Shown here in pieces: positions 36,994-47,200 of a stretch of 64,000 bases of DNA; the stretch's first letter is position 1; every line of letters starts with the position of its first letter. The notes beneath the pieces are model-generated. The model saw only the letters and a program-made list of their open reading frames with translations, did no database searches and was not told the DNA's origin. This DNA is from Euphorbia lathyris (Eukaryota; Streptophyta; Magnoliopsida; Malpighiales; Euphorbiaceae), in assembly GCF_963576675.1 (NCBI RefSeq), contig NC_088916.1:87251501-87315500 (forward strand), in the 5' to 3' direction. The translations under genes were made by a program, and so were the position numbers.

Positions 36994-37010
36994 TTATTTA
37001 TTATATTGGA

Positions 37011-37317
37011 CCTAATTCCTCTATGGAATTGACGTAAGTTCAATTGTAATTTCCTGTTTCTTTTCCAATTCAACAATTGTAATCAAATAATTTTTAAAAT
37101 GAATAAAAAGGAAAAAGTTACCAACTCCACACCTCGAAAACAGAACAAGACTTTTTAAGCATGTCTTCTGGTTGAACCACAAAAAGAACAGATCATTCAT
37201 CACTCAGGAGGTTATTTTAATATTATTAGATTGTTTTATTTTCTTCTTAACTCGGAAATTTGAGAGATTGATTTGTTTTCTTTCTTAACAGTTTTGATCA
37301 TCTACTTTTGTAAAAAT
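37011..37317. other. Unassigned sequence before the coiled-coil fragment
   Basis: AT-rich sequence ending in ttctttcttaacag, a plausible splice acceptor, 26 bases before the ATG at 37318. It may be the intron or UTR of the captured gene. Confidence 0.4.
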
Positions 37318-38370
37318 ATGGCTACATGGACTCAGAAGCATATGGACGGATCAGAATTGTTAACTTGTTTGAATTCGGCTGTAAAAAATGCGGGGAATTT
37401 AGTATGGAGAAATGATGAATTGAAGAAGGAAATTGAGATTGAAATGTCGAAGAGATAAAGGTTGGAGAAGGAGAACCGGGAGTTGAAAGAGATGGCTTCT
37501 CGCTTAAGGGAAGAGCAAGATGGACTGTGTAACATATTGAAAGAAAAAGAAGATGATCAAAATGAAATTATTGAACTTAAAAGGAAAATTTGTGGGCTAG
37601 AATGTGACAAGTTGAAAGCTAAGACTGATGTTGATCTATCTCAAAAGAGAATCAAGGAATTAGAAGGGAGGATATTGATCATGAATGTAGAAAAATATGC
37701 ATCTATGAATGTGAATCTAACAATTTCAGGTTTTTCAGACTGCTTGAATGTCATCTTCCATTTAATTTACTGATCTTTAATCTGTTAAGTATGTTTGATT
37801 CATTACAGGGAAAAGAAAAGCAACTGTTGTAGAAACTGAAGAAAATACAAATCCAAGTGATGAATTGATTACTTTTGTAGGGGAAGGTATGCCTTTTTTT
37901 AGTTTTACACTTAACGTTTATAGTCATGAGCAATTTTAAACATTAGAATTAATATTGAAATTGCTCTTGAATATTAATGTTGGGAGTATTTTTAAATTTT
38001 ATTCCTTTTATTTTCATTCTAGTCCTATATCAACATTTTGGACCGAAGAACTGATTGATGTAATGTTCTTTAACTCAGGTACCAATAGTTCATGATTATG
38101 TTCTGGAGTGAACTTTATGATTTTATGTTACTGACTTGTTTAATTGAATAAATATAGTAGAGAATGGGCAGTTTCAGTTGTCAAATGCCAATTGCTAGCA
38201 CCAGGTGAGTTTCATTTCACATTCATTTTTGAAATACTAAAAATGCCTGGAGTTTGTGATGGACTTTTTTTTATCTAGGTATCAATTTACAGAGGAAGGA
38301 CATAAACGTGCACACTACCGTTTCAACCAAGCTAAGAGATTCCTTCCCCAATGTTAGAAAGTGGTATGGC
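37318..38370 (+). pseudogene. Captured coiled-coil gene fragment, unidentified
   Basis: ATG 37318 opens MATWTQKHMDGSELLTCLNS. TAA 37456-37458 follows SKR, after which the same frame continues RLEKENRELKEMASRLREEQ with a long Glu/Lys-rich coiled coil to about 37730 (splice donor near 37731). Later exon-like blocks with ag/gt borders lie near 37809-37887 (KRKATVVETEENTNPSDELI), 38158-38203 and 38280-38368 (EEGHKRAHYRFNQAKRFLPQ, then stop). The intron-exon pattern and lack of transposon motifs point to a host gene carried by CACTA-2. I do not recognise the protein. Confidence 0.5.
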
Positions 38371-38555
38371 TTTAGTCTTGTGTTCTTTGTCTAATTTGTT
38401 ATTTTTTTTATAAGAATAGGGACGATACAGAGACTATCACTAGACATCCCAACTAGGTCGGCACCCTAGATCAAGCTCTGTAAAACCTGAAGAATAAAAT
38501 AAATGAAAGAATAAGGTTCATACAAGAGAGGAGAGAAAAGAGTAAAAAAGGACAG

Positions 38556-38970
38556 CTATGCAAGCCTATAGTGGCAAATATTACACAAATCATCACGGAT
38601 CAGTTCTTGACAAAATCGAGGTGCGGAGGGCCACCAGCTGATGCCTGATGAGGAGACGCCAAAACGGGTAAGCGCATCGGCCACCCGGTTTCCTTCCCTA
38701 TAGATATGAGATATAGTGATTGTCATTTGCGTGCATTGTTCAAGACATCTCAACCATGTCTGACGGATAGTCCAACGAATTGTCTGCGTGTGGGTTCTAA
38801 CGAGATTGACAACGAACAGTGAGTCTGATTCTATCCAGAGATGGTGCCAGTTTTTCTCCCATGCCATATCAATTGCAAAAATCACTGCTCGAAGCTCAGC
38901 CATATACGCAAAGGTAGTTAAGCCGAAAAGACTAACTTTGCATGGCAAATTTATACACAAAATATCAAAC
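38556..38970 (-). pseudogene. L1 RNase H domain (RVT_3 type)
   Basis: The minus-strand frame reads FAYMAELRAVIFAIDMAWEK, LWIESDSLFVVNLV, ISHIYREGNRVADALTRFG and WWPSAPRF. This is the plant-type RNase H found at the C-terminus of L1 ORF2: the AEL...A, ESDS and REGN.VAD blocks carry catalytic and structural residues. The upstream end is cut near 38970, where Athila-type sequence begins. Confidence 0.85.
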
Positions 38971-38974
38971 TAAC

Positions 38975-40011
38975 TTAGTATAAGTACGGTATATCATTCG
39001 TCTTGTATTTCAATGTTTAAATTGAAGTATTCGGGACGATGTAAGCACGCATGTTATTGAGTCTTTCATCTCAAGGCATTTCAAAGCACCAAATTTCCTT
39101 TCCCAAACTTGAATTATTATATATGAGTATTAAGTTTAATTTATTTGCTTAGTTACGCCCGTGATAAGGGTGGTCTCGATCGTAACTTTATATGGATTTG
39201 TTTTGTGTTCGCTTAAGAGGTACCGACCATGCCATGGGTGGACGCAATCGTTACTTTAAACTTTAAACACGCTTAATTTTTTCTTATTTAAACGTTCCTT
39301 TCATACATCGATTGTGATAAGGGTGGTCGCAACCGTGGCCAAAAGTACGCTTTATTTATTAATTTCTTCCCTTTCATACCTCGATTGTGATAAGGTTGGT
39401 CTCAATCGTGGCCAAAAGTTAAGAATACGATTTATTGATTATAACTTGGGAAAAAGAAAATTAGCACATTCTTCCTATATTGACTTAAAATTCAACATGT
39501 ATTATGGCTATAGTTTCCTTAAAAACTTCAATTGGTGTTAATGTAAGACAAAATCAAAACCGAGCTAAAAATTGTTAGTTTAATTTAATGCCTATAAACC
39601 TAATTGAAAATTTAAAATAAGATTTATTATATCATGAATTTCATGATATGAAATAGAGATTGAAAATAAAGAATTTTTACTTAAATACATTTACTCGAGA
39701 CAATTTTTACTTAAAATCGTGTTGAAGATTTGTGAAAAATTTGAAAAATATTACCCGTATAGAAATATTTATTTCTATCGATAATAATAACCTAAAAATA
39801 ATCATAAAAATTTTAACTTATGATGCATTTATAAATGTAAAAATGATATTTCATAAAAAATGTTAATTTTTTCATTTGTTGCAATATACTTAAAGTGTTG
39901 CAATATACGTTGCATTTTGTATTTTTGAAAACAAGTGTTGCATACATTCATTCATTCATTTGCATACATTCGTTCATTCATTCGTTTGTATAAAAATGAT
40001 ATATGTATATA
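38975..40011. other. Athila 3' non-coding region
   Basis: Three copies of gtgataagggtggtc(t/g)c(a/g)atcgtggcc-like sequence occur near 39161, 39310 and 39385. A (cattcatt)n stretch lies at 39947-39987. No coding sequence was recognised. Confidence 0.55.
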
Positions 40012-40224
40012 TCTCCTCCCACACTTAAATTGGACCATGTCCTCATTGGTGCAAAAATGGAGATAAAACGTTAAAGATAAAACAAACGGAAAGAAATGAA
40101 AGATATAGCAAAGAAAACAAGCATCATAAAATTAAATTAAAACTGAAATTGTACGAAACATAAGAAAATAAAAATGTACGAAATTGAAATGAAAACAAGA
40201 TAAGATAAAAATAAAAGATAAAAC

Positions 40225-41430
40225 CTAAGCATGCGGCGGGGAATTCGGAGGTGTTGGTGAAGTTTCCACATTTCGGCGTCGTAAAAACGAAAGCATCCGA
40301 TGCCGAGTCGATCTATTCGCACGCCTCAAAGAATTGAGGTTGTCATTCATCACCATGTTGTTCTCCACCAAATCATCAATCCGTAAATTCATTTGCCGAT
40401 TATTGGCATTGATTTCGTTCAAAATTCTCCTTAAATCCACCGGATCATTATCGTGTGTTGCTTGGGCTTGTGGGGCATCTTCCGCTCCGTCCTCCGCTCC
40501 TTCTTCCTCGGTACCTACATTATGAGAACTAGAAGCACCTCCACCCATAGTGCCACGAAGATGAGCAATACGGGTAGCATAAGAAATAAAAACCGAAGGA
40601 GCCGCAGAAACCAACAAATGAGCCCGCTCAAGAGCCGCAATGTCCAAAACCGGAACATATCCATGGTAGGTGGACATATCAAAAGTAGCCAATTCATCCC
40701 ATGCTCCCAAAACAATAGCGGTTATGAAATTACCGAGAGGGACTTGAGTGGTATGAGCCCTCGAAGCACGATATAAATTGTCAAAAATCATTCCAATGCT
40801 ATCAACCCGTAAACCCTTGAACAAACAATCCCAAACAAACAAATCCCGGACTTGAATCTTCGAACTCTCAACACGACCAAAAAGTGAAAAACTCAAATAC
40901 TTGTGAAAGAAGAACACACAATTGTCCTTAATCAACTTGCTTGAAGTGTTTTTAGAATCAAAAGAAGTTTGGTCGGAAAGAGTTTGCCAAAAAGAGTTAT
41001 TGTCAAAATCCCGAGGCTTATCATAAAAATCACTAGTAGGGAAACCAAACATGTTACCCATAGCCTCATAATCAACGGTATAGATGACACCATTATTCCG
41101 AAAAGAAATTTCAGTCCTCTTTTTGTTCATCGTCAAAGTAACCAAAAATTCAACCACATACTCTTGAATTTGTGGAAAACGCATAGAAGCAAAAGTTTCC
41201 CATCCCAAAGTTTCAATAAAAGCAGTAATTTGTGTAGTGAAGTTCAACTTCCTTACCGAATCAAAGTCAAGAAACTGCATATCCACGAACTTACGATTGG
41301 CGTTTGAAAAGTGCTTGAAACGTCCAACTTCTTCTTCAGAATGAATGTCGAAATAAGCCCCGCAACTAATCCTTAGGCGATTAGCCTCAGTGACAGTCGG
41401 CTTGTGTCCAACACGCTTTGCTCTAGGCAT
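40225..41430 (-). CDS. Athila downstream ORF-B (ATHILA-domain-like, 401 aa)
   Basis: An intact frame from ATG 41430 (MPRAKRVGHKPTVTEANRLR). Its core shares blocks with the neighbouring ORF-A: LGWETFASMRFPQIQEYVVE, TEISFRNNGVIYTVDYEAM, FFHKYLSFSLFGR and LGNFITAIVLGAWD. These resemble the ATHILA domain (Pfam PF03078 type) found between pol and the 3' LTR of Athila elements, sometimes called env-like. Unlike ORF-A it has an acidic EEEGAEDGAEDAPQ stretch (about 315-330) and a C-terminal coiled coil with basic end (RRILNEINANN, HRMLSFLRRR). No signal peptide or clear membrane segment is visible. Its role is unknown. Confidence 0.7.
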   Translation of the reverse strand: MPRAKRVGHKPTVTEANRLRISCGAYFDIHSEEEVGRFKHFSNANRKFVDMQFLDFDSVRKLNFTTQITAFIETLGWETFASMRFPQIQEYVVEFLVTLTMNKKRTEISFRNNGVIYTVDYEAMGNMFGFPTSDFYDKPRDFDNNSFWQTLSDQTSFDSKNTSSKLIKDNCVFFFHKYLSFSLFGRVESSKIQVRDLFVWDCLFKGLRVDSIGMIFDNLYRASRAHTTQVPLGNFITAIVLGAWDELATFDMSTYHGYVPVLDIAALERAHLLVSAAPSVFISYATRIAHLRGTMGGGASSSHNVGTEEEGAEDGAEDAPQAQATHDNDPVDLRRILNEINANNRQMNLRIDDLVENNMVMNDNLNSLRRANRSTRHRMLSFLRRRNVETSPTPPNSPPHA

Positions 41431-41825
41431 GGTTATGGTGTTTAGGGTTTAGATGAAAAAGATGAAAAGAGAGAAAAGCTTGAGGTTGAAGATGAAGTAG
41501 AAGTGTTGTATGTAGACTTGAATTGAAAGGGGTAAGTGATTAAAAATGGTAATGATGAAATTGGGAAGAGTAAAAGTGAAGTATTGGGAAGAGGTAAGAG
41601 TAGGGAATTGGTTAAAATTGGAGGTGGTGTAAGGGTTGTGTAAGGAATAGGTATATATATAGGGTTTGAAGAGGAAGTTTAATAGGTAGAGTAGGAATAG
41701 GAAGAGTAATGAGTATAGTTGGAATAGGAAGAGGTGTAAGTAGAGGAGGAATAGGAAGAGTAATAGGTAGAGGTTGAATAGGAAAAAGGTTGAAAATTAG
41801 GCCAAAAATCCGGACTTGGAGTTGC

Positions 41826-42040
41826 CTTTAACACGCGTGTCGCGGTCGTGGATGTGTATCCGCGGCCGCGGATCGCGTTTTTCAGCCAATTTTTTCTTTG
41901 AATTGTTGTGGGAATTTGCTGAAGTTACCGAGAAATACACCATTCGCGGCCGCGAATCGCGTTTGGCAGCGAATTTTTTGTCTGAATTTGGAGTAAATTT
42001 GCTGAAGTTACCGAGAATCCATTAATTCTCGGCCGCGAAT
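41826..42040. repeat. CGCGGCCGCG palindromes upstream of ORF-B
   Basis: Palindromic cores ccgcggccgcgg (41860-41871) and attcgcggccgcgaat (41942-41957), plus variants near 41840 and 42030, alternate with a repeated tttgctgaagttaccgagaa. They lie 400-600 bp before the ORF-B start (minus strand). Confidence 0.85.
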
Positions 42041-42508
42041 CACCTCGTGGCTACCCAAATCTGCATATTAACTTCATTTCGTGCATTTTCTTGATAAATC
42101 CTATCCTGAACTCCTTAAAAATGTTATCTGTACTTAAAAACATAAATGTAAAACATTAAATGATAAGGAAAACCAAAGGTTTATCCTTATTAATGGAAAA
42201 ATAAATGAAAAAGGCTTTAATTAATGGATGTTAAATTAAGAATAGGAAAGGTTTGGAACTAAAATTAATTGAAGCATTTATATGCATGTATTAATGTAAG
42301 TTAAATGAATCTTTATTTAAGGAATTGAAACTTAGTTATTAATCATTTAATTAGTAATGAATGGATTAAGTTTGCATTTAATAAGTGCATTAGTTTAGAA
42401 TTATGGAATTAAATGTTAGTTTAACCAAATAATCAAAAACAGGAAATAATGCAAAAGAGAAAGATTTTTATTGAATAGAAACATATTTACAAACAAACGA
42501 AACAAAAG

Positions 42509-43456
42509 CTATGCTAAAAATTCGTCCCTTTCAATCGGGATTTTCTTAGCCCTATAGCGTTCTATTTTCAACTGCACGAAGGCTTGACGTTCTTGTGCAG
42601 AAAGAAAATTGGGTCCTGATCGAAATACTCGTTTCACTAGACCTTCATATTGTAAAAACTCATAGTCTAGCATTGGGAAAGACTCAGCATCACTCCAAGG
42701 AACAGAAATACTTCCCTTGGTCCCTAGAATTATTCCACATACAATATTCCCGAATCCAACCTTCTTAGCCTTAGATCTAGATGCGGCAACAAGACCCTCC
42801 ATCAGAATTTTTGAAGAATCAACCACGTTGCCTTGAAATATATCGCCAAGGACATAAAGATCAGATTCTTGGACGACACTACTGAACGTGCGACCGAACA
42901 GGCTGTGACTCAGAAACTTATGCAAATATAGCATAGAGTTGGAATAGAAAGACTTATTATAGGCAAGTTTTGGGTGGAAAGGCCAGATGCCGGTGAGCAT
43001 TCGCCAAATATCAGTGGACGTCATATCTCTTCCATGATGACGTTTGGTAGTATCCTTCAAGGGAAAACCAAACCAAGCATGTAATTCTGGATATCCAAAA
43101 GTGAAAGTTTTGCCATCCCGACGAAAACTAAGACGCACCCGACGCTTGTTAACAAAGCGAACCGTACAGAAGAACTCTAATATCCAGTCTCCAATTATAG
43201 GAAACTTCATATCAACAAATCTGGTCCATCCTAAGCGTTCCATGTAGCGACTCATATCTTCTTTAATTCCCAACTGATCGTTAAGAAAGTCATCCATGTA
43301 TAGAATTCCGACAAAGAATGTGTATCGAAGCCTCAAGAATCGCCTTCCCTCATCATGATTGAAGATGGGAAAGTTACATCCGTAACGCTCTGATATATCA
43401 ACATGCTTATTGCGTGAAGCAATAACTTTCTTAGATGAAGTGTTTGAGGAAGTCAT
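42509..43456 (-). CDS. Athila downstream ORF-A (ATHILA-domain-like, 315 aa)
   Basis: An intact frame from ATG 43456 (MTSSNTSSKKVIASRNKHVD). Conserved blocks: DDFLNDQLGIKEDMSRYMER, LGWTRFVDMKFPIIGDWILE, VRLSFRRDGKTFTFGYPELH, YLHKFLSHSLFGR and GFGNIVCGIILG. It lies 765 bp downstream of the Gag-Pol stop and about 1.08 kb upstream of ORF-B, which shares the same block order, so the two look like products of an old duplication. Similarity to the ATHILA-domain family is judged by motif pattern only. There are no visible membrane segments or catalytic motifs. Confidence 0.7.
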   Translation of the reverse strand: MTSSNTSSKKVIASRNKHVDISERYGCNFPIFNHDEGRRFLRLRYTFFVGILYMDDFLNDQLGIKEDMSRYMERLGWTRFVDMKFPIIGDWILEFFCTVRFVNKRRVRLSFRRDGKTFTFGYPELHAWFGFPLKDTTKRHHGRDMTSTDIWRMLTGIWPFHPKLAYNKSFYSNSMLYLHKFLSHSLFGRTFSSVVQESDLYVLGDIFQGNVVDSSKILMEGLVAASRSKAKKVGFGNIVCGIILGTKGSISVPWSDAESFPMLDYEFLQYEGLVKRVFRSGPNFLSAQERQAFVQLKIERYRAKKIPIERDEFLA

Positions 43457-43729
43457 GGTGTTTGGAATGATTAAGGAAGAAAGGTTCTAAACTTAGTTTC
43501 TGGATTGTTGAATGGTAAGAAAATCAGAGAATTGTTCTGATTGAGATGAAAAGAAAGTGACAGAAAACTGAACCTCTAGAACCTATTTATAAGATCCTAG
43601 GACGAAAAGAGGTGTTGTTTTTTAAATGAAAAGGCATGAAACAGACCTTTTAGAAATGAAGAAACTTAATGCTTCGTTTCTGAAGAGTTGCATCTGCTGG
43701 AAAAAGGGTCAATTTTTGCATAATTTCCC

Positions 43730-44075
43730 CGTGTCGCGACCGAGGATGCTGACCCGCGGTCGCGACACGCTGATTTCCTTGCGGAAATCAGTTGTCAAAA
43801 CTCCAAATTTCTGATCCTCTATCGAGAATCCTCATCCTCGGTAAGTTCAGAAATTTTCCTTTCAATTTGAAATCAGAATTCTCAACTGAGAATCTGAAAT
43901 CCTCTACAAGTCCAGAAATTTTCCTGGCTACTAATTATACCCAAATTCTCAACTGAGAATTTTAAATTCTCTATAAGTTCAGAAATTTCTTACCTCCTTA
44001 AGAATTCTATATATGTGAATCCTCAACTGAGAATTTCAAATTCTCAACTGAGAATCACTGAATTTCTTCTAATTC
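43730..44075. repeat. Palindrome cluster between pol and ORF-A
   Basis: A CpG-rich pair (gtgtcgcgaccgagg, ccgcggtcgcgacac) lies at 43731-43768. It is followed by about five copies of the inverted repeat ttctcaactgagaa (43888-44055), mixed with a repeated tcagaaattt. This is the leader region of ORF-A. Confidence 0.85.
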
Positions 44076-44221
44076 TCATTAAATTCCTAAAAATTAATTA
44101 AAATCATGACTTGTATATATTTTTCTATATCTAAAATTCTAATATAAAATGATATAATCTAAACAAAACAAAAATAAAAATAAAAAATAATAAAAACTAA
44201 CTATTAGAAAAATGAAATGAT

Positions 44222-47200
44222 TTATATGTCAGGAAATCTTGTTACGAAATTAGTTCCTATTTCGGAAATATTTTCGTAATAAATTTTACATCGATTACCG
44301 TTAACTTTAAAACGATTACCGTTGGTTTCCTCAAGTTCCAAAGAACCATAGTCGAATGTTTTGACGACTAAATACGGTCTGTCCCATCTGGACTTAAGTT
44401 TTCCTAGAAATATACGAAGCCGTGAATTAAATAACAGCACCTTATCTCCAACATTAAAGTGTTTGACTTTGATCTTGGCATCGTGCCATTTTTTCACTTT
44501 TTCTTTATAAATCCTCGCATTTTCATACGATAGATGTCGTAACTCATCTAACTTATTTAAATTGAGCAAACATTTCTTTCCTGCTTGTTGTAAATCAAAA
44601 TTAAGTTTTCTAATAGCCCAATAGGCTTTATGTTCTAATTCAACTGGTAAATGACATGCTTTTCCATATACCAAATGGTATGGAGTCATTCCTATTGGTG
44701 ATTTAAATGCAGTACGGTATGCCCATAGCGCATTATTGAGTTTTTGTGACCAATCTTTTCTTGATGATGAAACAGTTTTCTCTAGAATCCATTTGAGTTC
44801 TCTATTTGAGATCTCCGTCTGACCATTCGACTGAGGATGGTATGGCGTTGACACGCGGTGGCGTGCTCCATATTTTTTCATAAGCATATCAAAATTTCGA
44901 TTTATGAAATGGGTACCGCCATCACTAACAACGAATCTAGGACAACCGAATCTATAAAATATATCGTCAAGAAAATTAATAACTACTTTAGAATCATTCG
45001 TAGGGGTTGCAATTGCTTCAACCCACTTCGAAACATAATCAACGGCTACTAATATGTAAGTTTTACCATTGGAAGGCGGAAAAGGTCCCATGAAATCAAT
45101 TCCCCACATGTCGAAGATTTCAACTTCCAACACGTTTTTGAGGGGCATCTCATCTTTCCTTCCTAAATTTCCCGTTCTTTGGCATTTATCACAACGAGTA
45201 ATAAATGAACCAACGTCCTTAAACATTGTAGGCCAAAAGAAACCACATTCTAATATTTTAGCTACCGTTTTATTAACTCCATTATGTCCTCCATATGAGC
45301 TGGAATGACATTCTGTTATTATAGATTCATATTCATTTTCTCCAACACATCTCCTAATTATCCCGTCACCACATGATTTGAATAGAAAGAGATCTTCCCA
45401 AAAATATTGTTTAATATCGAAGAAAAATTTCTTCCTTTGTTGGGAAGATAATCCTTCCGGAACAATATCGGTTGCAAGATAATTAGCAAAATCTGCATAC
45501 CATGGTGACATGATACTTTCTACTTGATAGAGATGTTCATCGGGGAAATCATCTCGTATACCGACAGTTTCACCTATAGGACCGTTTTCATCTTCTAGTC
45601 TCGATAGATGATCGGCGATAAGGTTTTCTACTCCCTTTTTGTCTTTAATTTCTATATCAAATTCTTGTAACAACAAAACCCATCTAATCAGACGCGGTTT
45701 TGCATCTTTCTTAGCAAACAGATAACGTAAAGCTGCGTGATCTGTATAAATAATAACTTTAGATCCTAACAAGTATGACCTAAACTTATCACATGCAAAT
45801 ACTACGGCTAACATCTCTTTTTCTGTTGTTGTGTAATTTAATTGTGCACCGGACAATGTGTGACTTGCATAATAAATAACATGTAATCTTTTATCCTTTC
45901 TTTGACCTAAAACACATCCCACTGCTAGGTCACTTGCATCACACATGATTTCAAAAGGTAAATCCCAATCGGGCTTAGCAATTATGGGTGCACTGACTAA
46001 GGCTGTTTTCAATGTTTCGAAAGCTTTAATGCAATCTTCATTAAAGTCGAAGGTTGAATCCTTCATAAGTAAATTAGTAAGTGGTTTGGAAATTACAGAA
46101 AAGTTTTTTATAAATCTTCTGTAAAAACCTGCATGTCCTAGAAAAGATCTTACTCCCTTGACAGTTGTTGGTGGGGGTAATTTTTCTATTACTGAAGTTT
46201 TTGCTCTATCCACTTCTAATCCTTTTTCGGATATTTTATGACCTAAAACAATTCCTTCGTCAACCATGAAATGACATTTTTCCCAATTTAATACTAAATT
46301 CATTTCTTCGCATCTAGAAAGAACTTTATCTAAGTTTTTTAAACATGCATCAAAAGAATCTCCATAAACTGAAAAATCATCCATAAATACTTCCATGATA
46401 TCTTCGATGAAATCATTAAAAATTGCAGTCATACAACGTTGAAAAGTTGCTGGTGCATTACATAGACCAAAAGGCATTGTTCTATATGCAAATGTTCCAT
46501 AAGGACATGTGAAGGTTGTTTTATCTTGGTCATCCGGGTAAATATATATTTGAAAGAATCCGGAATAGCCATCAATAAAACAATAAAATGCATGACCGGC
46601 TATCCTTTCGATCATTTGATCGATGAAAGGTAAAGGAAAGTGATCTTTCCTAGTTGCCTTATTTAGGTTCCTATAATCTATACAAACCCTCCAACCGGTG
46701 GTGGTTCGCGTAGGTATTAATTCACCTTCATCATTCCTTACTACAGTTATACCTCCCTTTTTGGGTACACAATGGATTGGACTAACCCATTCACTATCCG
46801 AAATAGGATAAATGATTCCATTGTCTAAAAGTTTAGTAATCTCATTTTTGACTACTTCTTTCATGTTCGGATTTAAACGTCTTTGTCTATCCGCTTTAGG
46901 TGGCTTATCTTCTTCTAAGTGAATCCTATGCATTACAATACTAGGATTAATTCCTTTTAAATCTGAAATCTGCCATCCCATACTTCCTATTCTATTTCTA
47001 ACAACTTCTTTCAATTTTTCTTCTTGATTTTCTGTTAATTTGTTAGAGATGATTATAGGTAGAGTATCACTTCCGCCTAGGAAAGTGTATCTCAGATGGT
47101 TTGGTAATTCTTTAAGTTCTAATTTAGGTGGAACTATTACTGAAGGCGGAACTGGTCCATCTTCTCGAATTAAGGGCTCTGGGTCCTTATCTTCTAATTC

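Larger units (their letters stand above)
33713..37010. repeat. 17-bp target-site duplication of the RTE element
   Basis: The sequence ttatttattatattgga occurs at 33713-33729 and again at 36994-37010, exactly flanking the LINE. Confidence 0.9.
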
